From CAVURW01 sp963743595 (GTDB taxonomy: Bacteria > Verrucomicrobiota > Verrucomicrobiia > Methylacidiphilales > UBA1321), in NCBI GenBank assembly GCA_963743595.1, contig CAVURW010000233.1, positions 1 to 13,147 of the forward strand: a stretch of DNA of 13,147 nucleotides, read 5' to 3'. Under the pieces are notes generated by a model. The model worked only from the letters and a program-made list of their open reading frames with translations. It was not told the DNA's origin and searched no databases. Shown piece after piece: positions 1 through 7,722 of this stretch. Each line of letters begins with the position of its first letter. The stretch's first letter is position 1. A program made the translations under genes and the position numbers.

Positions 1-1
1 T

Positions 2-577
2 CTATCGCTAAAACTGATGTGCCAGCGTGCGACCGGCCTGCTCACCTGTGGTTACAAAACCCCTCCTTTTTCTTTGAGCCCAAATGGGAAATGGGTTCTG
101 TATGAGCGCCGAAAATTGCCGGTGATCGCGAACATTCAGACGCAACGGCATGTCCTTCTTTCGCCCTGTGGAACAAACGATCCTCAGGAGGATCACGGGC
201 TTCTTAAAATGAGGGTGACGAATCGGTCAGCGTCGAGTCTCTTCGATCCGCATTGGCAAGCTTTCGGGAATGCAATGGCTTTCAAGATCGAAACGTTGGA
301 GGCAAGGTTCTACTCGCCCGTCTGCGTTTGGAGTGCCGCCGAGCCTGAGAACGTTAAAGTGCTCGAGATCGCGACATTACAGCCTCTGGCGGGCGTTCGC
401 GCCACGATGTGGGGAACGACCACGGAGTTCGCGGGGTGGAAGGGTAATCAAGTGTTGGTTCGCGTCTACGTATGTACGATTCCCGAAGAAGCACCGACAA
501 ATGGAATTACTCTGCCCGATCCGGGAATCATCATTTCCTACGACATTCAGACGAAGAAAATAGCGCTAGAGCCGTGA
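2..577 (+). CDS. Unrecognised protein, 5'-partial (possible beta-propeller fragment)
   Basis: The frame is open from the left window edge to a TGA at 575-577. The first ATG is at 17, but in-frame codons before it (CTA TCG CTA AAA CTG) are sense codons, so the true start probably lies outside the window. About 190 residues are visible. The segment SLSPNGKWVLYE resembles the 'SPDGKWIAF' strand of TolB/WD40-like beta-propeller repeats, and the end (IISYDIQTKKIALEP) also looks like a propeller strand describing a value, but I find only one clear repeat, so this is a weak inference. There is no signal peptide or membrane segment in the visible part. The rest is mixed beta-type sequence with Trp-rich stretches (MWGTTTEFAGWKGNQVLVRVYV). 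Function is unknown. It converges on the phosphofructokinase gene across a 407-bp hairpin-rich gap. Confidence 0.55.
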   Translation, partial: LSLKLMCQRATGLLTCGYKTPPFSLSPNGKWVLYERRKLPVIANIQTQRHVLLSPCGTNDPQEDHGLLKMRVTNRSASSLFDPHWQAFGNAMAFKIETLEARFYSPVCVWSAAEPENVKVLEIATLQPLAGVRATMWGTTTEFAGWKGNQVLVRVYVCTIPEEAPTNGITLPDPGIIISYDIQTKKIALEP

Positions 578-605
578 TTTCCCAACTCGCTATCGGTTTG
601 CGATA

Positions 606-620
606 AAACGCAAAGCGTTT
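606..620. terminator. Short hairpin just after the first gene
   Basis: AAACGC and GCGTTT form a perfect 6-bp stem around an AAA loop, starting 29 nt after the stop codon of the left-edge gene. The stem ends in T residues (GCGTTTACTATC), so it could act as a weak terminator, but the U-tract is short. Confidence 0.3.
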
Positions 621-629
621 ACTATCAAC

Positions 630-660
630 GATGTCTCCATGTCGAGCTTGTCGAGACATC
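630..660. repeat. REP-like hairpin (inverted repeat)
   Basis: GATGTCTC at 630-637 is the exact reverse complement of GAGACATC at 653-660. An alternative fold pairs GATGTC with GACATC and adds an inner TCGA/TCGA stem (642-645 with 651-654) around a GCTTG loop. There is no T-run after it, so it is not a standard terminator. Compact intergenic hairpins of this form often belong to dispersed REP-type families; only one copy is visible here, so that class is inferred. Confidence 0.45.
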
Positions 661-813
661 AGTAACAATCTTATGGGAGTTCACGGATTATCGTCCTTTG
701 GAACTCTACCGACTGGGTTGGCGAACCTAGTGCTTACTTACATAGATAGAAGATAGAACGTATTGCATAAGGGATGCCACGAACCGCACGCTGTAGCTCC
801 TTTCAAGTATAAT

Positions 814-831
814 TTGATCCTCGCAGATCAA
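814..831. repeat. 6-bp inverted repeat upstream of the 45-bp repeat
   Basis: TTGATC (814-819) and GATCAA (826-831) are perfect reverse complements separated by CTCGCA. It sits 17 bp left of the 45-bp repeat and has no counterpart beside the second copy at 6643, so it is not part of that repeat. No function can be assigned. Confidence 0.3.
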
Positions 832-847
832 GTAGCCGAACATTCGG

Positions 848-892
848 TGAGATCGCGACGAAGTGTCTCTGCTTTTTTTGATTAAGTTGAAG
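848..892 (+). repeat. 45-bp direct repeat, copy 1
   Basis: This stretch is identical over 45 bp to 6643-6687 in the same orientation. The identity runs from TGAGATCGCGACGAAG to GATTAAGTTGAAG. To its left three more bases (844-846) match after one mismatch at 847, and to its right identity stops abruptly. Both copies lie between a plus-strand gene and a convergent minus-strand gene. The left part folds as a terminator (listed separately); the AT-rich right part (GATTAAGTTGAAG) is also conserved, which a terminator alone would not require. Confidence 0.8.
849..879 (+). terminator. Predicted intrinsic terminator inside repeat copy 1
   Basis: GAGA (849-852) plus CGC (854-856) pair with GTG (863-865) plus TCTC (866-869), including one G-T wobble, with one bulged T at 853 and the loop GACGAA. 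TGC and seven T residues (873-879) follow. The shape of stem then U-tract fits a rho-independent terminator for plus-strand transcripts, here at the far end of the gap after the left-edge gene. Confidence 0.5.
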
Positions 893-905
893 ATGTTTCT
901 TTAAA

Positions 906-975
906 GGGCGAGGAACACAAGACACAACTGTGGCCCTGGACTATGAAACGAGCCTAATTTCAGAGCCCCTCGCCC
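906..975 (-). terminator. Long-loop inverted repeat downstream of phosphofructokinase gene
   Basis: GGGCGAGG (906-913) and CCTCGCCC (968-975) are perfect 8-bp reverse complements with a 54-nt loop. Read on the minus strand, the structure begins about 10 nt after the phosphofructokinase stop codon and ends with CCTCGCCCTTTAAAG. It could end that transcript, but the loop is unusually long and the T-run is only three bases. Confidence 0.25.
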
Positions 976-984
976 AGATCGCCG

Positions 985-2055
985 CTAATCCGCAAAACAA
1001 ATACCCACTGCCTTTGCGGTCATCACCATTTGGCCGTCGACGGGAACACGCTTCAATTGACCCACCGCTTCTTTGATCGTCACGGCACCGACAGCGTAGT
1101 TGAGGTAACTCACCATGTGGCCGAACTTCTTCTCTTGGATCAAGCGCACGGCGCCGACTCCGAAACGCGTTCCGAGAATGCGGTCCAGTGTCGTTGGCGC
1201 GCCGCCGCGTTGCAAATGCCCCAGTACCACGGTGCGCGTCTCGCGACCGGTCAGTTCCGCGATTCCATGGGCCACCTGTGCACCGATTCCACCCAAGCGC
1301 CGCTCTCCAGAGCCTGAGCCACCCGACAATACGGCGTAATCGCCACCGGTCGGGAAAGCGCCTTCGGCCACCACCACCAGCAATGCACTATCGGAACTGT
1401 GGCTTTTGATAAACGCGCCCAGCTTCTCGTACGAAAAAGGAATTTCGGGAATCAGAATCGCGTCAGCCTCGCCAGCCAGACCACCGTGCAGTGCGATCCA
1501 TCCGGCGTACCGACCCATCACTTCCAGCACCATTACCCGCTTATGGCTCTCTGCGGTCGTCTTGAGGCGGTCGAGCGCATCGACAACACATTCGACAGCG
1601 GAATCAAATCCGAAGGTCATGGCGGTCGCGGAGATGTCGTTATCGATCGTCTTCGGCACGCCGACCACGTTGACCCCGCATTCGAACAACTGATCTGCCG
1701 TGGTGAGCGATCCATCGCCACCGATTGCGATCAGCGCATCGATCTTCAAGTCCGAGAGCGTTTTCATCGCTTCATCGATCACTTCTTTCGCCACCTCCGA
1801 GCGTTCACCGTGACCAATCTTTGCGACAAAACGACCCTTGTTCGTCGTACCCAAAATGGTGCCACCCTTGGAGAGAATGTCATCGGTGGAGGCTTTTGTC
1901 AGGATTTTATAGCGCACGGGGGTGAGCAAGCCCTCGTAACCATCGATAATACCGTAAACCTCCCACCCTAAAGTATCTGCGGCAATAACCGCTGCCCGAA
2001 TCACTGCATTTAGTCCCGGGCAGTCGCCCCCGCTTGTAAGAATTCCGATGCGCAC
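985..2055 (-). CDS. pfkA: 6-phosphofructokinase (group III, ATP- or PPi-dependent)
   Basis: Cytoplasmic enzyme that phosphorylates fructose 6-phosphate to the 1,6-bisphosphate, the committing step of glycolysis. Length is 356 residues, close to the 320-360 usual for bacterial PFKs. Visible family motifs: TSGGDCPGLNAVIR at 7-20, GGDGS at 112-116, PKTIDND at 134-140 holding the catalytic-site Asp138, MGRYAGWIA at 180-188 and LGHLQRGG at 278-285. Gly115 with Lys135 is the group III ('mixed-substrate') combination: E. coli ATP-PFK has Gly at both sites, while classical PPi-PFKs have Asp and Lys. The phosphoryl donor therefore cannot be settled by sequence alone. The start codon is GTG, supported by AGGGAG seven bases upstream. 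It lies 101 bp downstream of the histidine kinase gene on the same strand and may have its own promoter. Confidence 0.95.
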   Translation of the reverse strand: MRIGILTSGGDCPGLNAVIRAAVIAADTLGWEVYGIIDGYEGLLTPVRYKILTKASTDDILSKGGTILGTTNKGRFVAKIGHGERSEVAKEVIDEAMKTLSDLKIDALIAIGGDGSLTTADQLFECGVNVVGVPKTIDNDISATAMTFGFDSAVECVVDALDRLKTTAESHKRVMVLEVMGRYAGWIALHGGLAGEADAILIPEIPFSYEKLGAFIKSHSSDSALLVVVAEGAFPTGGDYAVLSGGSGSGERRLGGIGAQVAHGIAELTGRETRTVVLGHLQRGGAPTTLDRILGTRFGVGAVRLIQEKKFGHMVSYLNYAVGAVTIKEAVGQLKRVPVDGQMVMTAKAVGICFAD

Positions 2056-2062
2056 GGGCTAA

Positions 2063-2068
2063 CTCCCT
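2063..2068 (-). promoter_or_regulatory. Shine-Dalgarno site of the phosphofructokinase gene
   Basis: On the minus strand this reads AGGGAG, 7 nt before the GTG start. It decides in favour of this non-ATG start, together with the protein beginning right at the conserved MRIGILTSGGD motif. Confidence 0.6.
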
Positions 2069-2156
2069 AGCGTCATTTGAGTCAGGTGTAAATCTAAAAT
2101 CAAGCGGTTACCGGGATTGTCTCAATTTCGATCGCAATTCCTCGCAAAAAGAAGGG

Positions 2157-4985
<2,829 letters not shown>

Positions 4986-5035
4986 GGCGCGGCAAAGCTA
5001 TCACAATGCCAGGTAAAATCCAACCGAAGTGCGGC

Positions 5036-5557
5036 CTAACGTCTGACGTACGACCAGGGAACCTGAACCTGCGGGTTCACCGGCCTTCTTTTGGGTGTAT
5101 CGATTCCCATCGCTGAATCCAAACTGACGGTTCCCCCGCCTAAGAAAACAAAGCCCCCGAAAATCGTCACCAAAAACATTGCTAGAGTCGTATCGCCACC
5201 CGACTGCGCCACCGCTCCGTAAATCACTGCTTCCGTCATGCAGAGGGAAAGCGCCCAAAATCGAGTCAGAAAACCGGTAACGAAGCAGGCTCCACCCAAG
5301 CACTGGATGAGAGCTGCAGTAAAACCGAGCGACTTAAAGACCCAGAGGGGAGTATCGTCCGCAAAGCCTAAAAACCGGGCATCAGACCCGAGCTGCGACC
5401 AGGTGTCGGAACCAGCACTGAGTTCCGAGCAACCGATCTTGGCAATCCAAATTCCGAACGTGGCACGAATGATGACGTAGCCGAGAAAACCTGCCCGTTC
5501 AGGCAGGTTCCAGAGGGTGAAGGCACCCCAAATGAATCTGAATAACCGGCCAATCAT
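5036..5557 (-). CDS. DoxX-family integral membrane protein
   Basis: 173 residues with four predicted membrane helices at about 24-44, 73-93, 95-116 and 124-143. The LGGACFVTGFLTRFWALSL segment (87-105) is the typical DoxX pattern of a Gly-rich helix, then G-x-x-T-R, then the next helix. DoxX proteins are inner-membrane proteins of poorly defined role, some linked to quinone or thiol oxidoreductase partners; nothing here identifies a substrate. A loop of about 25 residues after the first helix (SELSAGSDTWSQLGSDARF) probably faces the periplasm. GGAG lies 6 nt before the ATG. The gene begins 28 bp after the PagL-like gene ends and stops 50 bp before the kinase gene begins, all on one strand, so co-transcription with the PagL-like gene is likely and with the kinase possible. 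Confidence 0.75.
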   Translation of the reverse strand: MIGRLFRFIWGAFTLWNLPERAGFLGYVIIRATFGIWIAKIGCSELSAGSDTWSQLGSDARFLGFADDTPLWVFKSLGFTAALIQCLGGACFVTGFLTRFWALSLCMTEAVIYGAVAQSGGDTTLAMFLVTIFGGFVFLGGGTVSLDSAMGIDTPKRRPVNPQVQVPWSYVRR

Positions 5558-5563
5558 TTGGGG

Positions 5564-5567
5564 CTCC
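5564..5567 (-). promoter_or_regulatory. Shine-Dalgarno site of the DoxX gene
   Basis: Minus-strand GGAG, 6 nt before the ATG at 5557, within the 28-bp gap to the PagL-like gene. It supports this start over later in-frame ones. Confidence 0.45.
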
Positions 5568-5585
5568 GGTTCTGCTTACGATCCG

Positions 5586-6263
5586 TTAGAACGAGTAACC
5601 GACTGAGATCTTCGGACCGAGTTCATCGATGGGATGATTTGGATTTGTCGGCTCAGAGAGGCCACCGTTTGAAATGTGCTGGTATTCAACACCGAGACGG
5701 ACGAACCAATCGTCATTGATGTTGTACTTGATACCCGCGCCCACCAGGAAGGTGAAATTGAAATCTTCGCCCAATCCACCGAGTTGCGGCTTGGAATCTG
5801 CGAACAAGAAACCGACGCCAGCATCAACGTAAGGAACGATCTTCCAACCCGGTTGAACGAAGTTGTAGCGAGGCCCTACCATCAAACCTTCGTAGTAATT
5901 TTCAGGACCGCGAGGAATCGTTGCGAAGTCATTGCGGAAGAAGAATTCGGTGTTCCCGCGGAAGATTCCATCCAGGAAATCGCCGTTGGAAACATCGTCG
6001 AGCTTTAAACTCGCCGTCAGCGTGGCAGGAACGATGGTGTACGAAGCGTTATTGGTACTGCGGACGTTCGAGAAGGAGACACCGCTGCCCAGCTCGATCG
6101 TCCAATCCTTGTCGACCATCGGCGGAGCCATGTCCTTCATGTCGGACTTGGTTGCTACCATCGGGCCGGACGGGCCAGCGACTGCGTTTACGGCGCCAAG
6201 CGCAAGAAGTAGGCTGCATGCCGCAGCCACAGCTTTGATTCTGATCATGTTAGGTTGGTTCAT
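5586..6263 (-). CDS. PagL-like lipid A 3-O-deacylase / outer-membrane beta-barrel
   Basis: 225 residues from the chosen ATG. Residues 1-29 form a signal peptide (MIRIKAVAAACSLLLALGAVNAVA) with cleavage probable near Ala29. The mature part is alternating beta strands ending in Phe225 (VGYSF), the usual recognition signal for outer-membrane barrels. EYQHISNGGL at 193-202 matches the PagL active-site strand His-x-Ser-Asn, giving His196 and Ser198; the catalytic Glu would be Glu204 or Glu214, which I cannot decide. PagL removes the 3-O-linked acyl chain from lipid A in the outer leaflet. The open frame continues upstream to 6344, but those 27 residues (WLFSWLR etc.) would precede the signal peptide and overlap the divergent promoter, so the start at 6263 (or Met at 6248) is preferred. 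Alternative: a generic OmpW/OmpA-like porin, less likely given the HxSN motif. Confidence 0.7.
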   Translation of the reverse strand: MNQPNMIRIKAVAAACSLLLALGAVNAVAGPSGPMVATKSDMKDMAPPMVDKDWTIELGSGVSFSNVRSTNNASYTIVPATLTASLKLDDVSNGDFLDGIFRGNTEFFFRNDFATIPRGPENYYEGLMVGPRYNFVQPGWKIVPYVDAGVGFLFADSKPQLGGLGEDFNFTFLVGAGIKYNINDDWFVRLGVEYQHISNGGLSEPTNPNHPIDELGPKISVGYSF

Positions 6264-6274
6264 TCTGAGCCATG

Positions 6275-6302
6275 AAAATAGCCACATCTCTGGAGATGGC
6301 AA
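6275..6302 (-). promoter_or_regulatory. Candidate promoter with operator-like dyad for the PagL-like gene
   Basis: Minus strand: TTGCCA (6302-6297, one mismatch to the -35 consensus), 16-nt spacer, TATTTT (6280-6275). A perfect 6+6 dyad, CATCTC-TG-GAGATG at 6285-6298, fills most of the spacer and overlaps the last bases of the -35 box, where a bound regulator would control the promoter. The predicted transcript start is near 6268, giving a very short leader to the ATG at 6263 or about 20 nt to the Met at 6248. Prediction by eye only. Confidence 0.35.
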
Positions 6303-6335
6303 ACTATTTCCTGTCTCGACAACCTGGTTCCTTTC

Positions 6336-6341
6336 TATTAT
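6336..6341 (+). promoter_or_regulatory. Candidate -10 box of the zinc-ribbon gene
   Basis: TATTAT ends 13 nt before the ATG at 6355, implying a nearly leaderless mRNA; no Shine-Dalgarno is visible. The best -35-like hexamer, TCGACA at 6316-6321, is only 14 nt upstream, so support is weak. Confidence 0.25.
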
Positions 6342-6354
6342 CACCCATACAGCG

Positions 6355-6597
6355 ATGGCCTCCCTACCCCAAGACGAATCCCTGGCTGCGCGTGGACTGC
6401 GTGCCGCCCAGATCGCGAAGAAGCCCGAACTCTACAAGGTTTGTGAGGGTTGCGAATCGATTGTCCTGCGCGGCGCAAATACCTGCCCCAATTGCCACGG
6501 CTATCGATTTGATGAGACTCCCGAGCGTATCGTCGTCCAAGCGGAGATCCTAGGTAAACGCCTCCCCAATTCCGTGCCACCTAGTGAGATGGTGTAG
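6355..6597 (+). CDS. Small zinc-ribbon protein
   Basis: 80 residues, cytoplasmic. Two CxxC knuckles, Cys30-x2-Cys33 and Cys44-x2-Cys47 (CEGC and CPNC), form a likely single zinc ribbon; CHGYRF follows the second knuckle. The N-terminal 25 residues are helical and rich in Ala, Arg and Lys. Similar short proteins with a 'CPNCHGYRF' motif are, as far as I recall, common in Verrucomicrobia and have no assigned function; nucleic-acid or ribosome binding is a guess. The frame is open upstream as far as 5932, but that stretch is antisense to the PagL-like gene, so the ATG at 6355, after a TATTAT box, is preferred. It is divergent from the PagL-like gene (91-bp gap) and convergent with the truncated ORF at 6600-6851, stop to stop 2 bp apart. 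Confidence 0.7.
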   Translation: MASLPQDESLAARGLRAAQIAKKPELYKVCEGCESIVLRGANTCPNCHGYRFDETPERIVVQAEILGKRLPNSVPPSEMV

Positions 6598-6642
6598 CGT
6601 TAATTAATTGGAGTAGGAGAGTGTTTAGTGACGACCGTCGAT

Positions 6643-6687
6643 GAGATCGCGACGAAGTGTCTCTGCTTTTTTTGATTAAGTTGAAGT
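6643..6687 (+). repeat. 45-bp direct repeat, copy 2
   Basis: Identical over all 45 positions to 848-892, including the run of seven T. Three flanking bases (6639-6641) also match after one mismatch at 6642. As with copy 1, it follows a plus-strand gene and faces a minus-strand one. Here it also supplies the end of the ORF at 6600-6851. There are no terminal inverted repeats or target-site duplications that I can see. Confidence 0.8.
6644..6674 (+). terminator. Predicted intrinsic terminator inside repeat copy 2
   Basis: Same fold as copy 1: GAGA plus CGC paired with GTG plus TCTC, bulged T, GACGAA loop, then TGC and seven T residues. It lies 46 bp after the stop of the zinc-ribbon gene and would end that transcript. 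Confidence 0.55.
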
Positions 6688-6851
6688 TCCAGTACAAATT
6701 TAACGTTGGTTTTTCGACCCAAAGCATCAAAAGACTTACAGATAGAGCTAACGTCTGCATCAGATGTCGATGTCTTATCCTCCAGACTGTCTGCACGAGT
6801 GTAATCCCCAAGCAGTAACAGTAATAGACAAATTCTGTAGATTAGATTCAT

Positions 6852-6954
6852 TAAGGTGAGAAGAAAACTTCGATTGTTGCAGAAGCCGGACTGCCACACA
6901 TGGACCGGAAGATGCAATTTCCGTGAAAAAGCCCTGAGAATCCAACGTGTTAAA
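6852..6954. other. Intergenic gap after the SGNH gene
   Basis: 103 bp between the SGNH stop and the start of the truncated secreted-protein ORF. Only a weak imperfect structure around CCGG (6911 region, with CCA/TGG arms) was seen, without a T-run. No convincing terminator for the glycan operon was found here. Confidence 0.3.
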
Positions 6955-7710
6955 CTAAGGGGCGAGTGCCGCCTTGATCGAATCGGCCACGTGCTGCGCC
7001 AGGAGTTCATAACCGGCCTTGCTGAAGTGAACGTTGTTTTTCATTTGCAGTTGGGCTTCCTGAGGTAGGATCGCGCTGAACAAATCGTCGGTCGGGATCT
7101 TATTGTCGGCCATCACACGCGCGGCGATCTCGTTGTACTTCACCACATTGGCTTCCATGCGAAGTGGACTGAGAGTTGTGGAATCAGGCACCGGGGTGGT
7201 CGAGGCCCAGATCAGCTTGGCGCCAGTCGCCTGTAAGCGTTTCACCAGTTCGCGCAGGTTTTTCTCATATTGGTCAGGCGGCACTTGCAGGACTGGGGCG
7301 GTGAGGCCGCCCTTCATGACCTTAATGTCGTGCAGCCCGAAGTTGAAATGAATGACGTCCCACTTGGCCGGTGCCTGGCCGGGAGGCGTATCGACTGCCA
7401 GCCATGTATCGAGGTCCTTAAGCCCTGTGATCGTCGGGCCCGAATTTGCGGCCGGGCGATGGACGTTGGCATGGTCCTTGAGCAAATCGCGCACGAGAGG
7501 CGTATAACCAAGCGAAATGGAATCGCCAATCAACAACACGCGCGGCAATCCCGGTTGATCGGTCACGCCCGCCATGGCCGGGTCATTCTTTTTTTCACCG
7601 CCCGGCTCGGGAGTGTTGGCATAGGCCAGCGTGAAGGCGCATATGGAAAAAAGGCCTAGTCCAGTCAGACCGCCTTTTTTCAGCAAGGAGAGGAGTTGTG
7701 AAATGTTCAT
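6955..7710 (-). CDS. Secreted SGNH/GDSL hydrolase (esterase-like)
   Basis: 251 residues. Residues 1-31 are a signal peptide (LTGLGLFSICAFTLAYA). Block I is LLIGDSISLGYTP with nucleophile Ser64; block II Gly is in NSGPT (Gly91); block III is HFNFGLHDIK, where His127 replaces the usual Asn, a variant found in planctomycete and verrucomicrobial members; block V is KNNVHFSKAGY with His228. The Asp three residues before that His is Asn225 here (codon AAC), so the catalytic acid appears missing. Enzymes of this fold remove acetyl or other acyl groups from carbohydrates, such as pectin and xylan acetyl esterases. It is the last gene of the glycan cluster, 12 bp after the GH2 gene, with AAGGA 7 nt before the ATG. 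Substrate is unknown; an O-acetyl ester on the same polysaccharide is inferred. Confidence 0.85.
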   Translation of the reverse strand: MNISQLLSLLKKGGLTGLGLFSICAFTLAYANTPEPGGEKKNDPAMAGVTDQPGLPRVLLIGDSISLGYTPLVRDLLKDHANVHRPAANSGPTITGLKDLDTWLAVDTPPGQAPAKWDVIHFNFGLHDIKVMKGGLTAPVLQVPPDQYEKNLRELVKRLQATGAKLIWASTTPVPDSTTLSPLRMEANVVKYNEIAARVMADNKIPTDDLFSAILPQEAQLQMKNNVHFSKAGYELLAQHVADSIKAALAP

Positions 7711-7717
7711 GAAGAAG

Positions 7718-7722
7718 TCCTT
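7718..7722 (-). promoter_or_regulatory. Shine-Dalgarno site of the SGNH gene
   Basis: Minus-strand AAGGA, 7 nt before the ATG at 7710 and directly next to the GH2 stop codon (7723-7725). The tight packing favours translational coupling of the two genes. Confidence 0.5.

Larger units (their letters stand above)
6600..6851 (-). pseudogene. Truncated secreted-protein ORF whose 3' end is the 45-bp repeat
   Basis: An 83-codon ORF starting with a strong signal peptide (MNLIYRICLLLLLLG, cleavage probable near Ala20 or Ser22). The mature part, SICKSFDALGRKTNVKFVLE, resembles the start of a secreted domain of the 'FDxLGxKxxVxFxLE' type I associate with Verrucomicrobia, though I cannot name the family. 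Immediately after this Glu the frame enters the 45-bp repeat, read antisense as LQLNQKKQRHFVAIS, and stops 43 bp beyond it. The natural 3' end has therefore probably been lost and replaced at the repeat boundary. No clear Shine-Dalgarno precedes the ATG. A longer start at 7010 would run into the SGNH gene and is rejected. It could instead be an intact small secreted protein; a remnant is more likely. Confidence 0.45.

Noticed and set aside
727..843. 38-codon minus-strand ORF (starts MFGYLICEDQ) left of repeat copy 1
   Set aside because: Too short, no ribosome-binding site, no recognisable family, and it overlaps an inverted repeat; not supportable as a gene.
1399..1971. 190-codon plus-strand ORF opposite the phosphofructokinase gene
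   Set aside because: Antisense to conserved PFK motifs; no protein features of its own.
6264..6344. N-terminal extension of the PagL-like protein by 27 residues
   Set aside because: It would put a polar and aromatic stretch before an otherwise normal signal peptide and run through the likely promoter.
5932..6354. Upstream extension of the zinc-ribbon frame to give 221 residues
   Set aside because: The extra part is antisense to the PagL-like signal peptide and barrel; the zinc-ribbon protein is complete from 6355.
6900..6925. CCGG-based structure after the SGNH gene as an operon terminator
   Set aside because: The stem is short and interrupted and no T-run follows on the minus strand.
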